Below, in pieces: positions 34,196 to 42,409 of a stretch of DNA of 64,000 nt. Both the position numbers and the translations under genes were made by a program. Position 1 is the stretch's first letter; every line of letters starts with the position of its first letter. The notes beneath the pieces were generated by a model. That model was not told where the DNA came from and made no database searches. It worked only from the letters and a program-made list of their open reading frames with translations. The DNA comes from Pseudobdellovibrionaceae bacterium (GTDB lineage Bacteria > Bdellovibrionota > Bdellovibrionia > Bdellovibrionales > Bdellovibrionaceae), in NCBI GenBank assembly GCA_019637915.1, contig JAHBUV010000001.1, forward strand, positions 1 through 64,000, in the 5' to 3' direction.

Positions 34196-34331
34196 ACACC
34201 TTCTGGAACAATCTGAGAACAACGTTTCTATCCGAACTCCCCATCGCTTGCAAGCGCTGATTTTGCAAAAATGACATTGCTCTTTGCCGCGGGCTGGTTT
34301 TCAATACTTCGGTTTTATCAGGAGGTTACGG

Positions 34332-34835
34332 ATGTTTCGTCGTGGAATGCTGTTTTCGGTTCTCGGATTGATGGCCGGAGTGGCCACGTTGTTGTTGTCC
34401 CAGGATGTGCTCGCCAAGGATCTGACCAGCCGTCTCGGCGTCGGGATCAAGAGCAACTCCCTCGATATCCCGGCCTTGGCCGTCGTCTATTATCCGAATG
34501 CGGATTTCGGCATCACGGGCGGCTTGGGGATCGACACGCAGAAGGACGCCTCGCGCCTGACGGCGAACGGCGGTTTCCGCCGCATCCTCTTCCGCGAAGA
34601 ACACATGAATTTCTACTTCGGCGGACAGGCGGCCATCGTCAATTACGAGACGGTCGGCAACAAGCAGTCGGGTTTCGAGCTGAACGCCGTCTTCGGTGCG
34701 GAGTTCTTCTTCACGGGTCTCGACTCCCTGGCTTTCACTTTCGAGGGCGGGGCGGGCGTGACGTCGATGAAGGACGTGCGTTTCCACACCATCGCCGACC
34801 ATCCGTTCAAAGCCGGCATCATCTTTTACTTCTAA
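34332..34835 (+). CDS. Small outer-membrane beta-barrel protein
   Basis: 167 residues from the ATG at 34332 with GGAGG seven bases upstream. Signal peptide at about 1-28 (ends VLAKD). Strand-like segments LGVGIKSNSLDIPALAVVYY, FGITGGLGIDTQ, FYFGGQAAIVNYE, FEGGAGVTSM and the C-terminal FKAGIIFYF with terminal Phe fit an eight-stranded barrel. The following ridA start is 13 bases downstream, so the genes may be co-transcribed. Confidence 0.78.
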   Translation: MFRRGMLFSVLGLMAGVATLLLSQDVLAKDLTSRLGVGIKSNSLDIPALAVVYYPNADFGITGGLGIDTQKDASRLTANGGFRRILFREEHMNFYFGGQAAIVNYETVGNKQSGFELNAVFGAEFFFTGLDSLAFTFEGGAGVTSMKDVRFHTIADHPFKAGIIFYF

Positions 34836-34848
34836 GAAGGAGCCCCCG

Positions 34849-35229
34849 ATGAAAAAAGTCATCTTCACCGACAGCGCCCCGGCCGCCGTGGGCCCGTACT
34901 CGCAAGCCATCCAGCTGGGCGACTTCCTGTTCTGCTCGGGCCAGATCGCCATCAATCCGGCCACCAACGAAGTCCTGAAAGGGGACGTGAAGGCCCAGGC
35001 CGAGCAGGTGATGAAGAACATCAAGGCCGTGCTGAACGCCGGCGGCCTGGATTTCAGCCACATCGTGAAGACCACGATCTTCCTGACCGACATGAACGAC
35101 TTCGCCGCCGTCAATGAAGTCTACGGCCGCCATTTCGTCGGCGAACCGCCGGCCCGTTCCACCGTGGCCGTGAGCGGTCTGCCCAAAGGCGTGAATGTTG
35201 AAATCGAAGTTCTCGCTCATCGCGGCTAA
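34849..35229 (+). CDS. ridA: RidA-family enamine/imine deaminase
   Basis: 126 residues, the standard size. The family motif is visible throughout: APAAVGPYSQAIQLGDFLFCSGQIAI, NIKAVLNAGGLDFSHIVKTTIF and PARSTVAVSGLP, with the substrate-binding Arg of the ARS motif. RidA hydrolyses reactive 2-aminoacrylate and similar imines made by PLP enzymes. The next gene overlaps it by 35 bases. Confidence 0.95.
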   Translation: MKKVIFTDSAPAAVGPYSQAIQLGDFLFCSGQIAINPATNEVLKGDVKAQAEQVMKNIKAVLNAGGLDFSHIVKTTIFLTDMNDFAAVNEVYGRHFVGEPPARSTVAVSGLPKGVNVEIEVLAHRG

Positions 35230-35788
35230 GCTCGTCCGCCAACCTTTGTTTTGGGGGGCGATCCTGGTGATCGCCGCCATGGCTCTGCGTTTGGCCGGCG
35301 AGATGCGCGCCATCCGCACCACGCCGCTCAGCTCCTGGGACAAGGAAGTGAACGCCGACTGCGCCGTCGTGCTGACCGGCGGGCCGGGCCGGGTGCGCGA
35401 GGGCTTTGATCTGCTGGCCGACCGCCATGTGAAGAAGCTCATCATTTCCGGCGTCCACCCGGACGCGCGCTTGCGCGATCTGATGCCGAACTGGACTTTC
35501 CACCATGGGTTGAAGGAAGAGGACGTCGTCCTGGAGAAGCGCTCCGAAACGACCTGGGGGAACGCCCAGCAAAGCCTGCCCATCGTCGAGGCCCTGCGCT
35601 GCCGCGACATCGTGCTCGTGACCTCGCGGGCCCATATGCGCCGGGCGTTCCGGACTTTCCGCTCGGCTTTTCCCGAGAGCATCCTGATCCAGACTCAGGC
35701 CGTGGTTGGGACGCGCGCCCAGCCGGCTTTCCTCGAGACGGTGGTCGAGGCCCTGAAATCCATGTTCTACTCCCTCTGGGCCTATTGA
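35195..35788 (+). CDS. YdcF/ElyC/SanA-type (DUF218) membrane protein
   Basis: 197 residues. One N-terminal membrane helix (about 15-33), then the DUF218 fold: CAVVLTGGPGRVREGFDLLA, VKKLIISGVHP, RSETTWGNAQQSLPIV (the conserved Glu-Thr-x-x-N-A motif) and LVTSRAHMRRAFRTF. Relatives (ElyC, SanA) influence envelope integrity and lipid carrier or peptidoglycan metabolism. It ends 28 bases before an Mla-like permease gene, so it may belong to the same envelope operon. Confidence 0.88.
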   Translation: MLKSKFSLIAAKLVRQPLFWGAILVIAAMALRLAGEMRAIRTTPLSSWDKEVNADCAVVLTGGPGRVREGFDLLADRHVKKLIISGVHPDARLRDLMPNWTFHHGLKEEDVVLEKRSETTWGNAQQSLPIVEALRCRDIVLVTSRAHMRRAFRTFRSAFPESILIQTQAVVGTRAQPAFLETVVEALKSMFYSLWAY

Positions 35789-35816
35789 AACCCGTTCCCC
35801 GCACCGATAGCGGGAC

Positions 35817-36641
35817 ATGGGAGTTTTGCTCGGACGGATCGATGACCTCGGCCGCTTCGTCACATCGAATATCGAATACACCATGAGAGTTCTCCTCATG
35901 GTGTACCTGTCCTTGCGCGCCACGATCCTCGATCAGGCGCAAGGGCTGCGCACCATCGTGAGCGTGCTCGCGGCACAGGTGTACTTCACCGGCTGGCAGG
36001 CCCTGCCCCTGATCACGACGCTCGCGCTCACCACCGGCAGCGTCCTCGTGCTGCAGGGCCTGAGCAACCTGACCATGGTGGGCGGCTCCGACATGATCGG
36101 CAGCTTCCTCGTCATCGCGCTGTCGCGGGAGACGGGGCCTTTGCTGACGGCCCTCGTGGTCATCGCACGCTCGGGCACGGCGGTGGCGAGCGAGGTCGGC
36201 AACATGCGCGCCAACCGCGAGATCGAGGCCCTGGAAAGCATGGGCATCAACCCCTTGTCGTTCATCGTGTTCCCGCGCGTCTTCGGCGGCGTGATCTCGG
36301 TGCTCTGCCTGGCGTTTTATTTCAACGTCATCGCCCTGCTGGGCGGGTTTTTCGTCACCCGCTTCCTGCACGACATCCCGTTCAATTTCTACGCGGACTC
36401 CCTGCTGCAGGCCTTCACCATGGACGACGTGCTGATCTTCCTGCTGAAGAACTCCTTCAGCGGCATGATCATCTTCATCGTCTGCTGCTACCAGGGCCTG
36501 TCGGTGAAAAAGAGCCCCCACGAGGTCCCGCAGGTGACGACGCAAGCGGTGGTGAACAGCATCATCTACGTCACGGTCTTCAACCTCACGGTGACCGCCG
36601 TCTTCTACATGAACCAACTGCGCAATATGGGAGTGATCTGA
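35817..36641 (+). CDS. MlaE-type ABC permease
   Basis: 274 residues with five to six hydrophobic segments. The MlaE signature EVGNMRANREIEALESMGIN (near residue 130) and LSRETGPLLTALVVIARSGTA are clear. MlaE homologues form the inner-membrane core of phospholipid or sterol transporters together with an MlaF ATPase and an MCE protein; both of those follow here with TGATG and ATGA overlaps. It acts between inner and outer membrane lipid pools. Confidence 0.93.
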   Translation: MGVLLGRIDDLGRFVTSNIEYTMRVLLMVYLSLRATILDQAQGLRTIVSVLAAQVYFTGWQALPLITTLALTTGSVLVLQGLSNLTMVGGSDMIGSFLVIALSRETGPLLTALVVIARSGTAVASEVGNMRANREIEALESMGINPLSFIVFPRVFGGVISVLCLAFYFNVIALLGGFFVTRFLHDIPFNFYADSLLQAFTMDDVLIFLLKNSFSGMIIFIVCCYQGLSVKKSPHEVPQVTTQAVVNSIIYVTVFNLTVTAVFYMNQLRNMGVI

Positions 36642-37372
36642 TGAACGCCGCCCAATTCCCCCGCATCGAGTCCCTGCGTTTCGAAGGTGTGAGTTTCAAG
36701 CACGAGAACCACGATCCGACGCTGCAGAACTGCGACTTCGAATTCCCCACGGGCCGCGTCGTGTGGTTCAAATCCCCTGAGGGCGCCGGCAAGTCGACGC
36801 TGCTGCAGATCATGGCGGGCCTGCTCTTGCCGGACCGCGGGGCCTTCTACATGAACGACAAAAACGTCATCGACATGAGCTTCGAGGAGTTCCTGCCCTA
36901 TCGCCTGCAGATCGGCTTCACTTTCGATTACGGCGGCCTGATCAACAACCGCAGCATCGAGGACAACCTGCTCCTGCCGCTGCTGTACCATAAAATCGTG
37001 CCCGAGGGGGACGCCCACGCGCGCGTGAGAAGTTTGGTCGAGCGCTTTGAAATCAAAAAATTCGCCAACGAACGCCCCGCTCACGTGCCGGGCCGCGTGC
37101 GCAAACTCGCCGTCCTGTTGCGCGGTCTCGTGACTCATCCCCAGGTCTTGCTCCTGGACGACCCTTCCGTGGGTCTCGGCGAAGGCACGCAGAACGCCTT
37201 CGTCGACGTGCTGAACGAGATGCGCGCGCAGGGGCATTTGAAGCACATCTTCATCAGCTCTTACGATGAGCGTTTCATGTCTCTGATGTCCCATGACATC
37301 GTTCACTTGGACGGCGGTCTTTTGTACCACCAGCCCGGTGAAGAGGCGGCGCCCCGGGCGGTGGGGCAATGA
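36641..37372 (+). CDS. MlaF-like ABC protein with degenerate catalytic motifs
   Basis: 243 residues, position and length as MlaF. Walker A is largely kept (SPEGAGKST, residues 45-53, K51), though its first Gly is Ser. Other motifs are lost: the Q-loop Gln is Asp (D96 in IGFTFDYGG); the LSGG signature reads VPGRV (149-153); the catalytic Glu after Walker B is Asp (LLLDDPS, D174); the switch His is Tyr (SSYDER, Y208). It may bind nucleotide but hydrolysis should be weak or absent unless it works in an unusual way. Coupled by overlap to the permease upstream and the MCE gene downstream. Confidence 0.88.
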   Translation: MNAAQFPRIESLRFEGVSFKHENHDPTLQNCDFEFPTGRVVWFKSPEGAGKSTLLQIMAGLLLPDRGAFYMNDKNVIDMSFEEFLPYRLQIGFTFDYGGLINNRSIEDNLLLPLLYHKIVPEGDAHARVRSLVERFEIKKFANERPAHVPGRVRKLAVLLRGLVTHPQVLLLDDPSVGLGEGTQNAFVDVLNEMRAQGHLKHIFISSYDERFMSLMSHDIVHLDGGLLYHQPGEEAAPRAVGQ

Positions 37373-38343
37373 GGCCGCTGCAGCTCAATCGCTATGAACG
37401 CGTGGCGGGATTGTTCATCCTGTTCGCCATCGGCGGCGCTTTGGTGTCAGCCCTGTCCGTCGCCATCAAGCAGGGTTGGTTCGAGCCGCGCATCCGCTAC
37501 CAGACGACTTTTGAGGACGCCGACGGCGTGCACGCCGGGACCAGCGTCAAGATGGCCGGCCTGCAGGCCGGTTCCGTCGAGGGCGTCGAATTGCTCGCCG
37601 ACAACCGCGTGCGCGTGAACTTTTACGTGCTCGGCAAATTCCGCGAGCGCATCCGCCAGGACTCCAAAGCCATGCTGATCCGCCCTTTCATCATCGGCGA
37701 CCGCGTGCTCGAGATCAGCGTCGGCAATGAAAGCCTGCCGGCCGTGGCCGAGCACGAGCACGTCACTTCCGAAGAGGCCATGGACCTGATGGCCTTCATG
37801 AGCGGCAAGCGCATGAACGACGCCATGGGCCGCCTGGGCCTGGTCCTCGACAACCTACAAACGGTCATGGAGGCCTTCTCGAACAAGGAGCGCGTGCAAT
37901 CCGCCATCCGCATGTTCGACCGCATGGAACCGATGTTGGAGCGCGTGACGGCGATGAGCTCGGAAGTGACGAAGCTCTCCAGGCAAGCCACCAAGGACGA
38001 CAATCTGGCGAAGCTCCTGGCCCAGGTGAACGTGCTGAGCCGCGAATTGAATCAGATCCTGCCGGCCCTGAACGAGCAGAACCCGGAGCTCGGCAAGGAC
38101 ATGGCGGGCATGATGAAGAGCCTGAGCCGCCTGACCGGCGAAATGGACCGTTCCTTCGCGGAAGTCGGCCAGGAAATGCCCGGCACCGTTCGTCGCGCGG
38201 TGGAAGCCCTGAACGAGGCCACGGTTTTGATCAAGGCCATGCAGAAATCCATGTTCGTGCGAGGTTCCGTGCGCGAAGTGCACGAGGAGGAGGCGAAGGA
38301 AAAGCAACGCCTCCCCGCAGCGAAAGAGGCCACTGTCCCTTAA
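37369..38343 (+). CDS. MCE (MlaD-type) lipid-binding protein
   Basis: 324 residues. N-terminal membrane anchor at about 13-32. The MCE domain is about 40-125 (YQTTFEDADGVHAGTSVKMAGLQAGSV). A long helical C-terminal part with heptad character is next (residues ~150-300), then a charged tail. MCE proteins form hexamers that carry lipids across the periplasm; longer helical forms build needles or tunnels. The start overlaps the ATPase stop (ATGA). Confidence 0.93.
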   Translation: MRPLQLNRYERVAGLFILFAIGGALVSALSVAIKQGWFEPRIRYQTTFEDADGVHAGTSVKMAGLQAGSVEGVELLADNRVRVNFYVLGKFRERIRQDSKAMLIRPFIIGDRVLEISVGNESLPAVAEHEHVTSEEAMDLMAFMSGKRMNDAMGRLGLVLDNLQTVMEAFSNKERVQSAIRMFDRMEPMLERVTAMSSEVTKLSRQATKDDNLAKLLAQVNVLSRELNQILPALNEQNPELGKDMAGMMKSLSRLTGEMDRSFAEVGQEMPGTVRRAVEALNEATVLIKAMQKSMFVRGSVREVHEEEAKEKQRLPAAKEATVP

Positions 38344-38381
38344 GGCTTGCCAAAGAGCGAGCCCCCTGAAATCTTCAAGGG

Positions 38382-39647
38382 ATGCTGTTCTGGCACCTCT
38401 TCCGTCAGCTGGTTTTTTCCTCCCGCGCCGGAGCTCTGGTCCGGCGCATCGCCTGGCTGTCGACCTCGGCGATTTTTCTGAGTGTCTTCGCCTTTCTCAT
38501 CGTGCTTTTCGTCATGAAGGGCATGAACCGCAGCATCGAGCAGCGCGTGATCGCGCTGGAGCCCCATCTGGTGGCGGAAGTGAGCGGCGCGACCAGTGCC
38601 GTCGCCGCTGAGAGGAATCCCCTTTGGGACGTCGTCCGTGAAAAACAACCCCAGGCCCGCATCGCTTTTTATGAAAGCCAGGACGTGATCCTGCGCAGCC
38701 TCGACGGGCAGTTCCAGGGCGTGGTCGCCAAGGGTCTGGATCCCGACGGCCTGCGGGATTTCCTGTCTGAGATGAGCCGCCTGCGCCGTGAAGAGCTGCG
38801 CAAAAAGGGCCGGCCCGTTCCGGATGAGCCTTTGCTGGACCCGTCCGAAGAGCCCGGGGAAGGAGAAGTGCTGGTGGGCACGGATCTCGCCCGCAGTCTG
38901 AACCTGATCGAGGGCGATCCGGTGACGGTGATCGCGCCGGAAAGCCTGCTCCTGCCCGTGGACGAGGCCCCCCGCACCGAGCGCTTGCGCGTGAAGCGGG
39001 TCGTGTCGACGAATCTCGCCGATCTCGACGCCAAGTTGTTCCTCTATGCCCGCGGCCATGCTCTGCGCAAATTGCGCGACAGTCCCGGTCGTCACAGTGG
39101 GGCGGAGATCCGCATCCCTGACGGCATGAAGGCCAATGCCGTGAAAAAATCCCTGGGGGACACGCCGGGCGTGATCGTGCAGACCTGGGGAGAGCGCAAT
39201 TCCGATTTATTTTTTGCTTTGTTGATGGAAAAAATCGTCATCGGTACCTTCCTCGCCCTGGCGGGATTGGTGGCGGGCAGCTCGATCCTGACGGTGATGG
39301 TGCTCCTGCTGATGCAAAAACGCCGCGACATCGCCCTGCTGCGCGTGCTGGGGTTGTCCAATCGGGGATCGGTGCAGCTTTTCACCCGCATCGGCCTGCT
39401 CCTGGGCGGCAGCGGCATTTTGGCGGGCACGGTGCTGGGCTTGATCGCGGGCTCGTGGATCGAGACTCATCCTTTGCAGGTGCTGCCGGATATTTATTAC
39501 GATTCCGAAATCCCGGCCCAGGTGGACGGGGTGCTGGTGTTTTTCACCTTGTGTGTGGCTTTTTTGCTGGCCTTCCTCGGGGCTTGGCTGCCGTCGCGGT
39601 CTTTGGCCTCTCTGGCCCCCAACGACGTTCTGCGCGGCAAGAACTGA
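38382..39647 (+). CDS. LolC/LolE-type FtsX-family permease
   Basis: 421 residues. Four membrane segments in the family layout: one N-terminal (LSTSAIFLSVFAFLIVLFVM), a ~220-residue periplasmic domain, then two segments around LMQKRRDIALLRVLGLSNRG, the typical FtsX coupling sequence, and a C-terminal one with LAFLGAWLPSRSLASLAPNDVLRG. LolC/E release lipoproteins from the inner membrane with the ATPase LolD; lolD is not visible here. It is 38 bases after the MCE gene, perhaps part of the operon. Confidence 0.88.
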   Translation: MLFWHLFRQLVFSSRAGALVRRIAWLSTSAIFLSVFAFLIVLFVMKGMNRSIEQRVIALEPHLVAEVSGATSAVAAERNPLWDVVREKQPQARIAFYESQDVILRSLDGQFQGVVAKGLDPDGLRDFLSEMSRLRREELRKKGRPVPDEPLLDPSEEPGEGEVLVGTDLARSLNLIEGDPVTVIAPESLLLPVDEAPRTERLRVKRVVSTNLADLDAKLFLYARGHALRKLRDSPGRHSGAEIRIPDGMKANAVKKSLGDTPGVIVQTWGERNSDLFFALLMEKIVIGTFLALAGLVAGSSILTVMVLLLMQKRRDIALLRVLGLSNRGSVQLFTRIGLLLGGSGILAGTVLGLIAGSWIETHPLQVLPDIYYDSEIPAQVDGVLVFFTLCVAFLLAFLGAWLPSRSLASLAPNDVLRGKN

Positions 39648-39757
39648 GAATGATCTCGATTTTTGCTCGGACGAGCAGTGCGTCGAATTCATCTTTTGAC
39701 TCTCGAGGGACGCCTGCCCAAAATTTGCCGGATTTGCAACTTTCAACGGAGATGGCC

Positions 39758-40288
39758 GTGAAAAAAATGATGTCTTTGACCTTCTTGCTCTTGTTGGTTT
39801 CGGGGGTTTCCTCCGCCGCGAGTTTTTCGGACATGATCACGCTGACGGTGGACAGCCCTTCGCCGGTGGTGATTGATTCGGACACCACGGTCCGTGGACG
39901 GGTGTTCCGCGCCCCCTGGTACAGCCTGATGCTGCATGTGAACAATCAATCTCCGAAAACCCTGGTGGTGAAGTCGGTGCGCGTGACGTCCACGCTGGTG
40001 GGGGAAGATCAAGAGCCGCGCATCATGGATTTCACGCCGGAGGGCATGAGTTTCCCGAATTGCCCGCTCACGCATTTTACGGATTTTCAGCCGGGTCAGG
40101 CGGGCTTCATCATGGTGGAAGGCATCAACTGCACTTTTCCCCGCGTGAATTTTTACGTGCACGGCAACGCGGTGTCAGCCACGGACAGCCGCGTTTACGA
40201 AGTGAAAGTCCAGGTTTTTGCCACTGCCGCAGGCGCCGGCGAGACGCCGGTGGACATTGAAGCCCGCGCCACGGCCTATACTCACTGA
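39758..40288 (+). CDS. Small secreted protein of unknown function
   Basis: 176 residues from a GTG at 39758, chosen because GGAG lies seven bases upstream; the ATG at 39752 is too close to that site. Signal peptide at about 1-21 (ends VSSAAS). The mature part is beta-rich (ITLTVDSPSPVVIDSDTTV, WYSLMLHVNNQS, TLVVKSVRVTSTLV), like an immunoglobulin-type fold, with two Cys. No family recognised. Confidence 0.65.
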   Translation: MKKMMSLTFLLLLVSGVSSAASFSDMITLTVDSPSPVVIDSDTTVRGRVFRAPWYSLMLHVNNQSPKTLVVKSVRVTSTLVGEDQEPRIMDFTPEGMSFPNCPLTHFTDFQPGQAGFIMVEGINCTFPRVNFYVHGNAVSATDSRVYEVKVQVFATAAGAGETPVDIEARATAYTH

Positions 40289-40296
40289 GGAAAGGG

Positions 40297-40905
40297 GTGC
40301 CCGTGCCGCGCGACCCTCAAGAGTTGATTCGGTTCTGGTTCGGCGATCTGTCCAGCGAGTCGTTGCGCGCCTCCCATCTCATGGCGAAGTGGTTCACCTC
40401 GTCGGCGGAATTCGACGAAGAGCTGCGTTCGCGTTTTGGAGCTTGGCTTGAGGATCTCGAAGAGGGTCATCTGGAGTCCTGGCTGGAGACCCCGCGCGGG
40501 CGTCAGGCCTGGGTGCTGCTCACGGACCAAGTGCCGCGCAACATCTTCCGCGGCACGCCGCGGGCCTTCCGCTACGATGGCCTGAGCCGCGAGGTCGCGC
40601 GCTCCATGGTCCGTCAGAGCTGGGATCTGGAGTTCCATCCGCTCGAACGTGTTTTCCTTTATCTGCCTTTCGAGCACAGCGAGGCCTTGGAGGATCAGAA
40701 CCTCAGCGTCGAGCTGTTTGAGAACCTGGCCGCGCAAGCGCCGCCGGCGCTGACGGACACCCTGCAGGGAGCTTTGGATTATGCCCACCGGCATCTGGAG
40801 CCGATCCGGAAATTCGGGCGCTTTCCCCACCGCAATGAGATCCTTGGCCGTGAATCCACGCCCGAGGAACAGGCCTATCTCGCCTCCGGTGAGGGCCGCT
40901 TTTAA
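40297..40905 (+). CDS. DUF924 family protein
   Basis: 202 residues from GTG (40297 or 40303; GAGGAAAG precedes). The family layout is clear: IRFWFG near the start, KWFTSSAEFDEELRSRFG, WVLLTDQVPRNIFRGTPRAF, ERVFLYLPFEHSE, and HLEPIRKFGRFPHRNEILGR at the end. A cytoplasmic all-helical protein of unknown biochemical role. Its 3' end overlaps that of dapD by four bases. Confidence 0.9.
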   Translation: MPVPRDPQELIRFWFGDLSSESLRASHLMAKWFTSSAEFDEELRSRFGAWLEDLEEGHLESWLETPRGRQAWVLLTDQVPRNIFRGTPRAFRYDGLSREVARSMVRQSWDLEFHPLERVFLYLPFEHSEALEDQNLSVELFENLAAQAPPALTDTLQGALDYAHRHLEPIRKFGRFPHRNEILGRESTPEEQAYLASGEGRF

Positions 40906-41738
40906 ACCGACACCTGATGGTCGCGCAGGGCTTCCGTGAGGGAAGTCTTGAGATCCGTGCTGGCTTTGCGCTGGCCGATGATCAGCGCGCAGGGCACACC
41001 GTAGGTGCCCGCGGCGAACTCCTTCGGCGTGGTGCCGGGGATGACGACGCTGTTCTTCGGCACGCGGCCGACGTGGACGCGGGCCTCTTTCGAGGTCACA
41101 TCAATGATTTTCGTTGAAGCGGTGAGGACCACGCCGGCGCCGAGCACGGCGCCCTCTTCGACGAGGACCCCTTCCACGACGATGGCCCGCGATCCGAGGA
41201 AGGCGTTGTCCTCGATGATCACCGGACGAGCCTGCACGGGCTCGAGCACGCCGCCCAGGCCCACGCCGCCGGACAGGTGCACGTTGCTGCCCACCTGCGC
41301 GCAGGAGCCCACCGTGGCCCAGGTGTCGACCATGGTGCCGGCGCCCACATAGGCGCCGATGTTGACATAAGAGGGCATGAGGATCGCGCCCTTTTCCACG
41401 AAGCTGCCCTTGCGGGCGATGGCGTGGGGAACCGCGCGAACGCCTTCGGTGCCGTTCCAGCGCTTCACCGGGATCTTGTCGTAGTAACTGAAGGAGCCCG
41501 CCTCCATCACGCTCATCGATTGCAGGCGGAAGTACATCAGGATGGCTTTTTTCAGCCACTCATGAACCTGCCACTCGCCGTTGATTTTCTCGCAGACGCG
41601 TCGGCGGCCCTGATCAAGGTCCTCGATGAGGGCGAGGACGCCCTCGCGGTCGTGGGGTTTCACTTCGTCGTTTTTCAGGCCGTTTTTGAATTCCTGATCC
41701 AGGCGTTGAATGAGGCTGACGGGGTCGATGTGGCTCAT
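40902..41738 (-). CDS. dapD: Tetrahydrodipicolinate N-succinyltransferase
   Basis: 278 residues. An N-terminal helical domain precedes a left-handed beta-helix made of hexapeptide repeats (VNIGAYVGAGTMVDTWATVG, VHLSGGVGLGGVLEP, PVIIEDNAFLGSRAIVVEGV), the DapD signature. It transfers succinyl from succinyl-CoA to tetrahydrodipicolinate in the route to meso-diaminopimelate and lysine. It overlaps the upstream MpaA-like gene by four bases. Confidence 0.95.
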   Translation of the reverse strand: MSHIDPVSLIQRLDQEFKNGLKNDEVKPHDREGVLALIEDLDQGRRRVCEKINGEWQVHEWLKKAILMYFRLQSMSVMEAGSFSYYDKIPVKRWNGTEGVRAVPHAIARKGSFVEKGAILMPSYVNIGAYVGAGTMVDTWATVGSCAQVGSNVHLSGGVGLGGVLEPVQARPVIIEDNAFLGSRAIVVEGVLVEEGAVLGAGVVLTASTKIIDVTSKEARVHVGRVPKNSVVIPGTTPKEFAAGTYGVPCALIIGQRKASTDLKTSLTEALRDHQVSV

Positions 41739-42394
41739 GACGGAATCCTTTCGGTGGCTTGCAGGGCGGCCCGCACGGCGGGCACGTGGATTTTCAAAAT
41801 CTCGGGCACGCTTTGACCGCGTTCGATCTCGTAGGTGAGCGTGGCGTGCGGGCGCTCAAGCCCCGCGTAAGTGCCCAGGCAGCCCGGCGTCGGGTAACCG
41901 ATGTCGTCGTCGATCTTGTAGCCGGTCAGCCGCGCGATGGCCTCGGCCTGGGGACGGCACGGGCCGTTGACGTTCAAGACCGGGTGCCAGGAGTGCAGGG
42001 ACAAAACGAAGACCGGCTTTTTTTCCTCGAGGAGACGCATCAGCACCTGATTCTCGATCTCGCTGCCGGCCCGGGGACCGGGGTTGTAGCGGGGATTTTT
42101 GATCTCGGGCGACCAGTCCTTGGTGGGCAGGTTGCGGTTCAGATCGACGCCCTGGCCGTTGCTGCGCGTGCGCAGGAGGACGCCATCGGGATTGGCCCGG
42201 GGGATCAGGGTGATGCTCAGGCGAAAGGGATTGTCCTGGAGCAAGGATTCCAGGAGGCCGTCCGCCGTCGCCACACCCTCGTACTCATCGCCGTGGATGC
42301 CGCCCAGGACCAGGACCTCGGGGCCGTCGCCGGCGAATTCGTAACCGACGATGGGCAGATTGAAGGAACTGTGGCCAAAGACGCGGACTTTCAT
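41735..42394 (-). CDS. M14 zinc carboxypeptidase, MpaA-like murein peptide amidase
   Basis: 219 residues, no signal peptide. Zinc ligands H34 and E37 in GGIHGDEYEG, substrate-binding RANPDG and LNRNLPTKDW, third His in LSLHSWHPVLN and a Glu-containing YEIERG near the C-terminus. Small cytoplasmic M14 enzymes of this type cleave the gamma-D-Glu-DAP bond of murein tripeptides. Clustering with dapD and lysA fits recycling of diaminopimelate, which in a predator could come from prey peptidoglycan (inference). Confidence 0.85.
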   Translation of the reverse strand: MKVRVFGHSSFNLPIVGYEFAGDGPEVLVLGGIHGDEYEGVATADGLLESLLQDNPFRLSITLIPRANPDGVLLRTRSNGQGVDLNRNLPTKDWSPEIKNPRYNPGPRAGSEIENQVLMRLLEEKKPVFVLSLHSWHPVLNVNGPCRPQAEAIARLTGYKIDDDIGYPTPGCLGTYAGLERPHATLTYEIERGQSVPEILKIHVPAVRAALQATERIPS

Positions 42395-42409
42395 GTATCC
42401 TTCTTTCAG

